The position numbers were made by a program, and so were the translations under genes. From contig JAKORQ010000162.1 in NCBI GenBank assembly GCA_029777755.1, positions 1 to 6,826 of the forward strand: a DNA stretch of 6,826 nt, written 5' to 3'. This document shows, piece after piece, positions 1 through 6,343 of this stretch (its first letter is position 1; each line of letters opens with the position of its first letter). This DNA comes from Planctomycetota bacterium (GTDB taxonomy: Bacteria; Planctomycetota; Phycisphaerae; Tepidisphaerales; Tepidisphaeraceae). The notes beneath the pieces were generated by a model. It was not told the DNA's origin. It ran no database searches and saw only the letters and a program-made list of their open reading frames with translations.

Positions 1-1019
<1,019 letters not shown>

Positions 1020-1049
1020 TCCTGAATGTTACTCGGGGGCGAGTGCTTG

Positions 1050-1065
1050 AGCAATTTGCTTGCCT
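1050..1065 (-). promoter_or_regulatory. Putative sigma-54 (-24/-12) promoter of the activator gene
   Basis: Read on the minus strand the site is AGGCAAGcaaaTTGCT, against the consensus TGGCACG-N4-TTGCW. It matches 10 of 12 specified positions, including the invariant GG and GC at the correct spacing of 12. Taking C1051 as -12 puts transcription start near 1039, giving a leader of about 20 bases to the ATG at 1019. The element overlaps the mutM stop codon, so the regulator could be transcribed independently of mutM. The match is seen in the sequence; activity is inferred. Confidence 0.5.
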
Positions 1066-1903
1066 AGTTTTTAGGCACAGCGAGCTCAGGCGCTGCCTGG
1101 CAGGCCGGACAAAAGCAAGTTGAACGTCCGCCCAGGACGATACGGGCGATCTCTGTTCCGCAGCGGCGGCAGGGTTCGCCTGCCCGATCGTAAACATTGT
1201 GCAGAAGCTGAAATCCGCCTTTTTCTCCCTGGGCATCGACGTAGTCGCGCAGGGTACTGCCGCGGTGCTTGATCGCCTGCTTGAGCACCTGCTTCACCGC
1301 ACGGCACAGCGCCTTGCCGGACTCCGCATCGATCTGGTCGGAGGGAGTAAGGGGATGTATCTGTGCGAGATACAGCGCCTCATCGGCGTAGATGTTCCCA
1401 AGGCCCGCGATCTTCTCCTGGTCGAGCAGGAGCGACTTGATCGGCCGGCGGCTGGAGGCAAGCACCCTGCAGAACTCATTCGGCGTGATGGTCAATGGCT
1501 CAGGCCCCAGGCCGCTTTCTCCCGGATCATCCTCCAGCCAGACGAATCGTCCGAATCGCCGGGGATCGCGCAGATGCAGTTCAAAGGCGTTGCCCGAACT
1601 GTCACGAAGGGAAAGCACGACATGCGTATGCAGCAGCCGCGCAGCGCCCGGGCATTCCATGGTGAGCCGCCCGGTCATGCCCAGGTGGATCAGAAATCGC
1701 TTCTCGTTGTCGAGCTGAAAGATGATGCGCTTGCCCCGGCGATGAACGCTGACTACGCGATGCTTCAGCAGCTTCTCGCGCACGTTAGTTCCCGGGGGCA
1801 AAACGTAGTCGCTGCGCAGGATGTCGACGCCCACGATGGTTGCCCCGGTCGTCCGGGGAGAGAGCGTGCTGACAACGGTCTGTACTTCGGGCAGTTCAGG
1901 CAT
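1064..1903 (-). CDS. mutM: Formamidopyrimidine-DNA glycosylase (Fpg/MutM)
   Basis: Base-excision repair enzyme that removes 8-oxoguanine and ring-opened purines and cleaves the abasic strand by beta/delta elimination in the cytoplasm. The 279-residue protein (E. coli is about 270) begins MPELPEV: Pro2 becomes the N-terminal catalytic nucleophile after Met removal and Glu3 is the catalytic acid. Lys58 in RRGKR matches the conserved catalytic-pocket lysine (Lys57 in mature numbering). M76 and the DPRRFGR segment at 113-119 fit the residues that fill the gap left by the flipped base. The H2TH region includes KIAGLGNIYADEAL (164-177), and the C-terminal zinc finger has C245, C248, C265 and C268 with Arg260 in its loop. 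The start is fixed by the required N-terminal proline, although the frame stays open 149 codons further upstream and no good Shine-Dalgarno is seen. It is divergent from the large surface-protein gene, and its stop is 44 bases before the sigma-54 activator start. All key residues are present, so it should be active. The lysine and zinc finger favour Fpg over Nei. Confidence 0.97.
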   Translation of the reverse strand: MPELPEVQTVVSTLSPRTTGATIVGVDILRSDYVLPPGTNVREKLLKHRVVSVHRRGKRIIFQLDNEKRFLIHLGMTGRLTMECPGAARLLHTHVVLSLRDSSGNAFELHLRDPRRFGRFVWLEDDPGESGLGPEPLTITPNEFCRVLASSRRPIKSLLLDQEKIAGLGNIYADEALYLAQIHPLTPSDQIDAESGKALCRAVKQVLKQAIKHRGSTLRDYVDAQGEKGGFQLLHNVYDRAGEPCRRCGTEIARIVLGGRSTCFCPACQAAPELAVPKN

Positions 1904-1989
1904 ACTGGTATTACGAAGACCTTCAGGAAAAGGATACGGCTGAACCAGCTGCAAATAAAGCACCTGCCCCATGCTGATGCAGGAAATAC

Positions 1990-2004
1990 TGTCGTCCGGC
2001 GACA
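1990..2004. promoter_or_regulatory. Perfect inverted repeat, candidate enhancer (activator-binding) site
   Basis: TGTCG-TCCGG-CGACA has perfect 5-base arms around a 5-base centre, with a further C:G match inside. It lies between mutM and the divergent large gene, centred at 1997, about 111 bases upstream of the start site predicted from the -24/-12 element at 2082-2097. Sigma-54 activators typically bind palindromes at about -80 to -150, so the placement fits. The symmetry is seen; binding by the neighbouring activator is inferred, and its DNA-binding domain is outside the window. Confidence 0.35.
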
Positions 2005-2081
2005 CACTGACACCCGCCCGGGCAAGAGCCAGCCCCGTCATATGTGCCCGCCACTCATGTAGTAAGCCGAAAAGCTCAGCC

Positions 2082-2097
2082 CGGTATGCCGCTTGCA
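2082..2097 (+). promoter_or_regulatory. Putative sigma-54 (-24/-12) promoter of the large calcium-binding protein gene
   Basis: The site CGGTATGccgcTTGCA matches 9 of the 12 specified positions of TGGCACG-N4-TTGCW. The invariant GG (2083-2084) and GC (2095-2096) are at the correct 12-base spacing, and the -12 half (TTGCA) is perfect. Start of transcription would be near 2108, leaving a 34-base leader that contains the strong ribosome-binding site. A sigma-70 reading of the same area (TTGCAT then CATACC) is clearly poorer. Confidence 0.42.
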
Positions 2098-2125
2098 TGT
2101 CGTAACGTTGCGGCCATACCCGAGC

Positions 2126-2133
2126 AGGGGAGG
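2126..2133 (+). promoter_or_regulatory. Strong Shine-Dalgarno that fixes the start at 2142
   Basis: AGGGGAGG lies 8 bases before ATG 2142 and only 2 bases before the in-frame TTG at 2136, so the ATG is the preferred start. It is the strongest ribosome-binding sequence in the window. Confidence 0.8.
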
Positions 2134-2141
2134 TTTTGATC

Positions 2142-5100
2142 ATGCGGTCGAGTGCGAAGGCTGGATCGACGCGTCTGCAACCCGTTCTCTCCGCCTGCAA
2201 CTGTGTGATGGAGAGGCTTGAGCGGCGATTGCTGCTTTCGGTCGATTTTGACGGGGAAACGCTGCGCATCGTCGGCGATGAGCGGAACCAGACGGTGCAG
2301 ATCGTTGAGCAGGGGGATCTCGGCCCGCCGCTGCGCGTCTCAATCGACATGGATGGTGAGGGGTCTTACACAGGACCAGAGGATATCCAGCTTGGGTATG
2401 CCAATGTGAAGGCAATCGAGATTTACATGGTCGCTGGCGATGACCGTGTGGTGCTCAGCTTTCAAAGCCAGAGTGTGTCTGTCACCCGCGTCCATGTCGG
2501 ACTGGGCGCGGGCAATGACAGCTTTGTGATGACCACTGCCTGGGGCGGCGGCGAGCAGGCCCGCATCTACCAGGGCAATTTCCATCTCTCGGTGTCGGCC
2601 GGCGCTGGAAACGATGACGTAAAGGCGCAGTTCTGCCAGGTTGTTGAGTCGGATGTGGTCATCTCCTACGACATGGGAGCTGGCGATGACACAGCGTCCA
2701 TCACCTTCACCGATCGCACGGGCGGCGTTCGCGCTGAGGCCCGCATGGGGGACGGCGACGACAAGTTCGCTGTTGCTTTCACCGGCGAGCATGCGCGGCT
2801 GGTTGGCGACGTCGAGGTAAGTGCCTATGGCGGCCCGGGACCGGACACCCTACGCGCCTACTCCGCCATGGAGCCGGGTCGAACTCTTTCCGGCCCGCTG
2901 CATCTGCGATTGTTCGGCGAGCTGGGAGACGACTACCTCTCAGCGTACTTTCCGACGTGGCAGGGAGACGGTCCCGACCTGCAGATGGATACTTCCGAGA
3001 TCGGCAATGGCCATGATGTGCCCGTCCTGCTGGCCGGTTCGGTTTGGTACTCGACCACCGAGAACTGGTTCAACGGTCTACCGGGCACGATCGTGTATCT
3101 CGACGAGGACGGTGACGGCAGGCGCGGCGAGTCGGAGCGCTTCGCCGTTACAGACTCCGCCGGCCGATATGACCTGGGCGTCTATCCAGAAGGATATCAG
3201 TACATCGTTCGCGTGATTGTCCCGGACGGATGGTATGCGGACAGCCCGGCCGGCGGGGCGTACATCGTGCCGGCCAGCGGTGGTTATGTGGACAAGGATT
3301 TCCGTCTGCGCTCCACGGGGATAGCCGGGAGAGTCTTGCTCGCGAACGGCGATAATCGCCCGGCCATGCCGGCCGGCAGCGTGGTGTTCATTGACGCCAA
3401 CGGCAATGGCAGTCTTGATTCCGGCGAGAGGAATGTGATCACCGACGAGACGGGCCAGTATGCGTTCTATGGTCTGGCCGCCGGCACCTATACGGTGATC
3501 TGTATCCCGCCTGAGGGATGGGAGATTGACGGGGAGAGCCCCGATCGCTTCACGGCGGCGCTGGCGTCGAACGACATCCGCCGGGCAGACTTCTTCATCG
3601 CCCGATCAACGCCGCTGACCGGCCATGTCTTTTACGACGAACTGGCTGGGGCGCAATCCTATTGGCCGGGCAGAGGGATGGAGGGGATTGTTGTCTTCAT
3701 CGACGCAAATTCCAACGGGGTGCTCGACAGCGGCGAGCCGCAAACGACTACGGATTACGTCGGCAGCTTCAGTTTCGGCCAGCTTCCGCCGGGGACATAT
3801 CGCGTTGATGTAGTGGTGCCCGATGGCTTTACTCAGGTGGAGGTGGACTGGCGGCCAACCACGGTCACGGTTGCGAGCAATCGCTTCACGCCGGTGGTGG
3901 ATATTGCGCTGGTGCGCTCGGGGATCGGCGGCTGGGTGAAATCGTGGATAAATGGCCGGGAAACGCCAGTACCGGGCGTGCAGGTGTATCTCGACCTGGA
4001 CGGCGACCGCGCATACGACCCCGGCGAGCCACTGACAACGACGGATGCTCAGGGAAACTATCGCTTCTCTTCGCCGCCCGAGGGGACGTATCTGGTGAAT
4101 CTGCTGAATCTTGACCCGCAATGGCAGGAGAGCCAGCGTCATTCGCTTCCGGTGACGTACGTTGCTGGCAGGGCGACGGCCGAGGTGTCGTTCGTGCTGG
4201 ACCTGGTGCCCTCGGAAGTTCCATTTACAGGAAGTGTCTTCGTCGATGCCAATCGCAATGGCTGGCAGGATGACCCGATGCGCGCCTACGGGCCAGGGCG
4301 TCCATGGGAGGGGGATGCCGAGCAGGGGATCGCCAACGTCATAGTGTACGTCGATGCCAACGGCAACGCAGCTCGCGATGCCAATGAACCATGGACGCTC
4401 ACGGATGCCGGCGGGATGTACGCGTTCAAGGGTCTGAGCGCAGACACCAGGAGCATCCAGATCGAGGTTCCGGCGGGATGGAGGTTGTTCAGTCGTAGCG
4501 CCCGGGATTTTGCGCTGGTCCAGGCCGAGAGTCCGCCAGAGGACGATCCTACAGATGATCCAGCCGACGATCCGATTGCCCCAGCTATCGATATTCGCGG
4601 CACTGCGGGGAATGACACGATCGAGGTGGTGCCGGTCGAGGTGATGGATTCGGGTCAGTTGGTGCAGTGGTTCCAGGTGTTCATCAATGGGACGCCGGGC
4701 GATCTGATCCTTCCGGGGCAGAGCATAACGATCAGTGGCCTGGATGGAGATGACCTGATACTGGTCGATGAGAGGGTGCCCTTTGGCGTGACCGTCTACG
4801 GCGGGGAAGGAAATGACACGATCATCGGCGGCAGCGGAGATGACCTCCTGTTTGGTGACGCGGGGCACGACGTGATCTCCGGCGGGGCGGGAAATGACAC
4901 CATCTACGGCAACTTCGGTGGAGACACTCTCAGCGGCGGTCCGGGTGATGACCAGATCTTTGGCGGGATCGGGAGAGACTCCATCAACGGCGGGGCCGGC
5001 AATGACTCGCTTTACGGTGGCAACGGCATGGATTGCATCCGTGGAGGCGCTGGGGACGACTATATAGAGGGTAAGGGCAAGGCCGACACTATCTATGGTG

Positions 5101-5285
5101 GTGCGGGAAACGACACCATCAACAGTGGGGCGGGAGCCGACCTGGCGTTCGGCCAGGAAGGGGATGATGTCATCTATGCCTTCTCACACATCCTCTTCAC
5201 CGACACGCTGCATGGTGGCCCCGGCCATGACCTGTACGAGGCGGATGAGAACGATGTGCTGATAGAGGTGGAGGCACTTCTTTGA
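2142..5285 (+). CDS. Large LEPR-XLL-like surface/secreted calcium-binding protein with SdrD_B-type and RTX repeats
   Basis: A 1,047-residue protein of planctomycete surface-protein style; its exact role is unknown. Residues 24-33 read ERLERRLLLS, close to the LEPR-XLL motif (usually LEPRLLLS) but with Arg in place of Pro. Residues about 35-270 contain seven GDD/GND/GPD turns (99, 124, 156, 181, 205, 233, 262). Five SdrD_B/Cna_B-like beta modules follow, with cores at 315-364, 412-460, 515-563, 612-661 and 732-780. Each carries a 12-residue EF-hand-type loop such as DANGNGSLDSGE. An acidic linker (DDP three times, 801-811) leads to a GLDGDD segment and fourteen consecutive RTX nonapeptides (887-1012). 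The tail ends NDVLIEVEALL. RTX repeats fold into a calcium-bound beta roll and are typical of type I secretion substrates. No convincing N-terminal signal peptide, membrane anchor, dockerin or PEP-CTERM is seen, and no exporter gene is in the window. The gene ends with tandem stops TGA TAA. I infer adhesion or a cell-envelope structural role; no catalytic domain was recognised. Confidence 0.93.
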   Translation: MRSSAKAGSTRLQPVLSACNCVMERLERRLLLSVDFDGETLRIVGDERNQTVQIVEQGDLGPPLRVSIDMDGEGSYTGPEDIQLGYANVKAIEIYMVAGDDRVVLSFQSQSVSVTRVHVGLGAGNDSFVMTTAWGGGEQARIYQGNFHLSVSAGAGNDDVKAQFCQVVESDVVISYDMGAGDDTASITFTDRTGGVRAEARMGDGDDKFAVAFTGEHARLVGDVEVSAYGGPGPDTLRAYSAMEPGRTLSGPLHLRLFGELGDDYLSAYFPTWQGDGPDLQMDTSEIGNGHDVPVLLAGSVWYSTTENWFNGLPGTIVYLDEDGDGRRGESERFAVTDSAGRYDLGVYPEGYQYIVRVIVPDGWYADSPAGGAYIVPASGGYVDKDFRLRSTGIAGRVLLANGDNRPAMPAGSVVFIDANGNGSLDSGERNVITDETGQYAFYGLAAGTYTVICIPPEGWEIDGESPDRFTAALASNDIRRADFFIARSTPLTGHVFYDELAGAQSYWPGRGMEGIVVFIDANSNGVLDSGEPQTTTDYVGSFSFGQLPPGTYRVDVVVPDGFTQVEVDWRPTTVTVASNRFTPVVDIALVRSGIGGWVKSWINGRETPVPGVQVYLDLDGDRAYDPGEPLTTTDAQGNYRFSSPPEGTYLVNLLNLDPQWQESQRHSLPVTYVAGRATAEVSFVLDLVPSEVPFTGSVFVDANRNGWQDDPMRAYGPGRPWEGDAEQGIANVIVYVDANGNAARDANEPWTLTDAGGMYAFKGLSADTRSIQIEVPAGWRLFSRSARDFALVQAESPPEDDPTDDPADDPIAPAIDIRGTAGNDTIEVVPVEVMDSGQLVQWFQVFINGTPGDLILPGQSITISGLDGDDLILVDERVPFGVTVYGGEGNDTIIGGSGDDLLFGDAGHDVISGGAGNDTIYGNFGGDTLSGGPGDDQIFGGIGRDSINGGAGNDSLYGGNGMDCIRGGAGDDYIEGKGKADTIYGGAGNDTINSGAGADLAFGQEGDDVIYAFSHILFTDTLHGGPGHDLYEADENDVLIEVEALL
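2436..2933 (+). repeat. N-terminal ladder of seven GDD/GND-type turns (protein-level repeat)
   Basis: Within the large protein, short glycine-aspartate turns recur at residues 99 (GDD), 124 (GND), 156 (GND), 181 (GDD), 205 (GDD), 233 (GPD) and 262 (GDD). Spacings are 25, 32, 25, 24, 28 and 29 residues, and each turn is followed by a beta-prone stretch. Five of the seven are preceded by a further Gly two residues before (for example GAGND, GAGDD, GDGDD), like half of an RTX unit. The pattern suggests a beta-solenoid with one calcium-type turn per coil; the fold is inferred. Confidence 0.6.
3084..4481 (+). repeat. Five SdrD_B/Cna_B-like modules with EF-hand-type loops (protein-level repeat)
   Basis: Five cores of 49-50 residues follow the pattern: hydrophobic strand, D-x-[DN]-x-[DN] loop with Glu at loop position 12, a TD-x-x-G-x-[YF] strand, and (in modules 2-4) a GTY strand, ending mostly in a P-x-G-[WF] turn. 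The loops are DEDGDGRRGESE, DANGNGSLDSGE, DANSNGVLDSGE, DLDGDRAYDPGE and DANGNAARDANE. Oxygen ligands at positions 1, 3, 5, 9 and 12 match the EF-hand spacing, except that module 1 has Gly at position 9. Module starts are 97, 103, 97 and 120 residues apart. Known SdrD_B domains are calcium-stiffened spacers in surface proteins. Confidence 0.85.
4800..5177 (+). repeat. Fourteen tandem RTX nonapeptides (27-base period)
   Basis: Residues 887-1012 of the large protein divide into exactly fourteen units of the form GGxGxDxUx with no insertion, for example GGEGNDTII, GGSGDDLLF, GGAGNDTIY and GGAGNDSLY. Some units are degenerate (GKGKADTIY, SGAGADLAF). At DNA level this is a 27-base tandem repeat of ggcggngcnggnaatgac type, diverged between copies. 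RTX repeats bind calcium and fold outside the cell into a parallel beta roll. Confidence 0.95.
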
Positions 5286-5305
5286 TAACGCGCAGCCGGC
5301 TGATC

Positions 5306-5323
5306 GAGAAGGCTGCACTTCTC
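5306..5323 (+). terminator. Hairpin after the large gene, weak terminator candidate
   Basis: GAGAAG-GCTGCA-CTTCTC is a perfect 6-base stem with a 6-base loop, 20 bases after the stop codon. A second, mutually exclusive pairing exists: GCAGCC (5292-5297) with GGCTGC (5311-5316). No T-run follows, so ordinary intrinsic termination is doubtful; it may instead protect the mRNA 3' end. Confidence 0.3.
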
Positions 5324-5341
5324 CCGTCACGTAGCGCATCC

Positions 5342-5357
5342 TGGCGCGGGTTATGCT
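5342..5357 (+). promoter_or_regulatory. Possible third sigma-54-like (-24/-12) site before the small membrane protein/rplK
   Basis: TGGCGCGggttATGCT matches 10 of 12 positions of TGGCACG-N4-TTGCW with the invariant GG and GC correctly spaced. However, the -12 half has A in place of the first T. Start would be near 5368, about 88 bases before the next gene. A sigma-54 promoter for a ribosomal-protein operon would be surprising, and no enhancer-like palindrome is seen at the expected distance, so this may be chance. It overlaps a small inverted repeat GGTTA-TGCTGC-TAACC (5349-5364). Confidence 0.22.
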
Positions 5358-5413
5358 GCTAACCAGACGTGCGTGGGGTATTCCTGCGGGCCCTGTGGGG
5401 TCAATGGCTCAGC

Positions 5414-5441
5414 TTGTGGGATGGCCGGCCATTGTGATAAT
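5414..5441 (+). promoter_or_regulatory. Possible sigma-70-type promoter for the small membrane protein-rplK-rplA genes
   Basis: An extended -10, TGTGATAAT (5433-5441), has five of six bases of TATAAT plus the TG motif. Sixteen bases upstream is a weak -35, TTGTGG (5414-5419). Start would be near 5448, leaving only about 8 bases before ATG 5456. The 12-base perfect palindrome ATGGCCGGCCAT (5421-5432) fills most of the spacer and could be an operator. Consensus rules are those of E. coli-type sigma-70 and may transfer imperfectly. Confidence 0.35.
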
Positions 5442-5455
5442 GGCGGCAATACCTG

Positions 5456-5755
5456 ATGAACGTCTTTCAATATATCAATACGTTTGGCACGGTCCGTTCG
5501 GGATTTGTGTCGCTTGCGCCATGGGCGAGGATGTGCGTGGCAGTGGCGGCGATTCCCGGGTTGGTGCTGCTGCTCTTGTCAGTAGTGATGATTATCGTTA
5601 GTATCATCGCCCTTTTACTGCTGACCGTGCCGGTGTACAGGCTTGTGCAGCTTGTCAGCTTCTCCGGGAGCATGCGGCAGCAACCAGAAGAGAACATGGT
5701 TGAGATGCCGACGTCGCCCGGACGGCGGCATGTTGAAGCGAAAGTGATCGAGTGA
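5456..5755 (+). CDS. Small hypothetical membrane protein upstream of rplK
   Basis: I do not recognise this 99-residue protein. Residues about 26-60 form a long hydrophobic stretch (AVAAIPGLVLLLLSVVMIIV and onward), enough for one long or two tightly packed membrane helices. It is flanked by an N-terminal segment containing R14 and R25 and a polar C-terminal tail with QQPEEN and ending GRRHVEAKVIE. The stop is four bases before the rplK ATG, and rplK has only a weak GAG as ribosome site, so translational coupling is likely and supports this frame being real. No good Shine-Dalgarno precedes its own ATG. It occupies the place where secE and nusG usually lie, but it lacks NusG features and I see no SecE signature, so I would not call it SecE. 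Function unknown. Confidence 0.6.
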   Translation: MNVFQYINTFGTVRSGFVSLAPWARMCVAVAAIPGLVLLLLSVVMIIVSIIALLLLTVPVYRLVQLVSFSGSMRQQPEENMVEMPTSPGRRHVEAKVIE

Positions 5756-5759
5756 CGCT

Positions 5760-6188
5760 ATGGCGAAGAAAGAGATCTCAGTACAGTTCAAGCTTCAGGC
5801 TCCCGGCGGCACCGCTACGCCTGCCCCGCCAATTGGTCCGGCGCTGGGTCAACATGGCGTGAACCCGGGGCAGTTCATTCAGCAGTTCAACGCGGCGACC
5901 GCGGCCCTCAAGGGCCAGGTTGTCGGCGTGGTGGTCACTGTCTACAAAGACAGGACCTTTACTTTCGAGGTTAAGAGCCCGCCGGCCTCGGTTCTGCTGA
6001 AGGAAGCGGTCAAGTCTGAGAAGGGCTCGGGTGAGCCTAATAAGAACAAGATCGGCACCATCACCATGGAGAAGTGCCGCGAGATCGCCCGCAAGAAGAT
6101 CAAGGACCTGAACTGCTTTGACGAGGAAGCAGGCGCTCGCATCATCGCCGGCACCGCCCGCACCATGGGCATTGTCGTCGAGGGATAG
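5760..6188 (+). CDS. rplK: 50S ribosomal protein L11
   Basis: L11 binds the GTPase-associated region of 23S rRNA and helps control elongation-factor GTPases and the stringent-response factor RelA. The protein is 142 residues, the normal length, and colinear with E. coli L11. The N-terminal domain includes PAPPIGPALGQHGVN (about 22-36), the proline-rich face where thiostrepton-type antibiotics bind. The hinge region contains SPPASVLLKEA. The C-terminal RNA-binding domain runs from NKNKIGTITMEKCREIA to GTARTMGIVVEG. The gene starts four bases after the small membrane protein with only a weak GAG as ribosome-binding sequence. It is followed by a 155-base spacer and rplA. It lies outside its usual direct adjacency to nusG. 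Confidence 0.99.
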   Translation: MAKKEISVQFKLQAPGGTATPAPPIGPALGQHGVNPGQFIQQFNAATAALKGQVVGVVVTVYKDRTFTFEVKSPPASVLLKEAVKSEKGSGEPNKNKIGTITMEKCREIARKKIKDLNCFDEEAGARIIAGTARTMGIVVEG

Positions 6189-6235
6189 CGGCGGATCCTG
6201 CATGTGGCGCGGCACGGGGCTGACCTATCGGCGCT

Positions 6236-6325
6236 ACAGTGGCGGGAGCCGGATGTGACAGTACGAACGGGCTTACCACGGCCCATAACAGTGGGAGCTT
6301 CGCCGGTCGGCTTGAACAAGACCGG
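6236..6325 (+). promoter_or_regulatory. Candidate L1 autoregulatory RNA element in the rplK-rplA spacer
   Basis: The spacer 6189-6343 has no gene. It holds GTGGGAGC (6291-6298) followed by GGCTTGAAC (6309-6317). The L1 site of 23S rRNA has GGUGGGAGGC on one strand and CCUUGAAAUACCACC on the other, so both halves show partial matches in the same order. The closing CCAC expected after the second half is missing, which weakens the case. A perfect stem CCGGTC (6303-6308)/GACCGG (6320-6325) ends three bases before the rplA Shine-Dalgarno. A near-copy of the first half, ACAGTGGCGGGAGC (6236-6249), repeats ACAGTGGGAGC (6288-6298) with two extra bases. L1 is known to repress its own operon by binding mRNA; that it acts here is inferred. 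Confidence 0.4.
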
Positions 6326-6327
6326 AT

Positions 6328-6334
6328 AGAGGAG
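6328..6334 (+). promoter_or_regulatory. Shine-Dalgarno of rplA
   Basis: AGAGGAG lies 9 bases before ATG 6344 and just downstream of the 6303-6325 hairpin, so structure in the spacer could limit ribosome access. Confidence 0.8.
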
Positions 6335-6343
6335 CGCAACGCG

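Noticed and set aside
1125..1139. Inverted repeat CGTCC-N5-GGACG, about 93 bases upstream of the predicted activator start site.
   Set aside because: It lies inside mutM zinc-finger coding sequence and its arms differ from the TGTCG/CGACA repeat, so I do not claim it as an enhancer site.
1199..2062. A 287-codon plus-strand open frame over mutM.
   Set aside because: It is antisense to an unambiguous mutM, with no recognisable protein features.
2136..2138. TTG as start of the large protein.
   Set aside because: It is only 2 bases from the Shine-Dalgarno, whereas ATG 2142 is at 8 bases.
2184..2201. A lipobox-like LSAC near the N-terminus of the large protein (Cys19).
   Set aside because: The preceding hydrophobic stretch is only a few residues (LQPVL), too short for a lipoprotein signal peptide.
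1904..2350. The mutM frame stays open for 149 codons upstream of MPELPEV.
   Set aside because: Fpg needs Pro at its processed N-terminus for catalysis, so an N-terminal extension would inactivate it. The extension also runs into the opposite-strand gene and shows no recognisable domain.
3606..4868. A 420-codon open frame antisense to the large gene.
   Set aside because: It mirrors repetitive GC-rich coding sequence, has no domain or ribosome site, and the sense frame is clearly coding.
4800..5177. A 27-base periodic repeat that could be mistaken for a CRISPR array or satellite.
   Set aside because: The period equals nine codons in frame and encodes RTX nonapeptides; there are no identical repeats with unique spacers.
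5353..5601. An 82-codon plus-strand frame overlapping the small membrane gene.
   Set aside because: No ribosome site, composition unlike a folded protein, and it conflicts with the membrane-protein frame that ends next to rplK.
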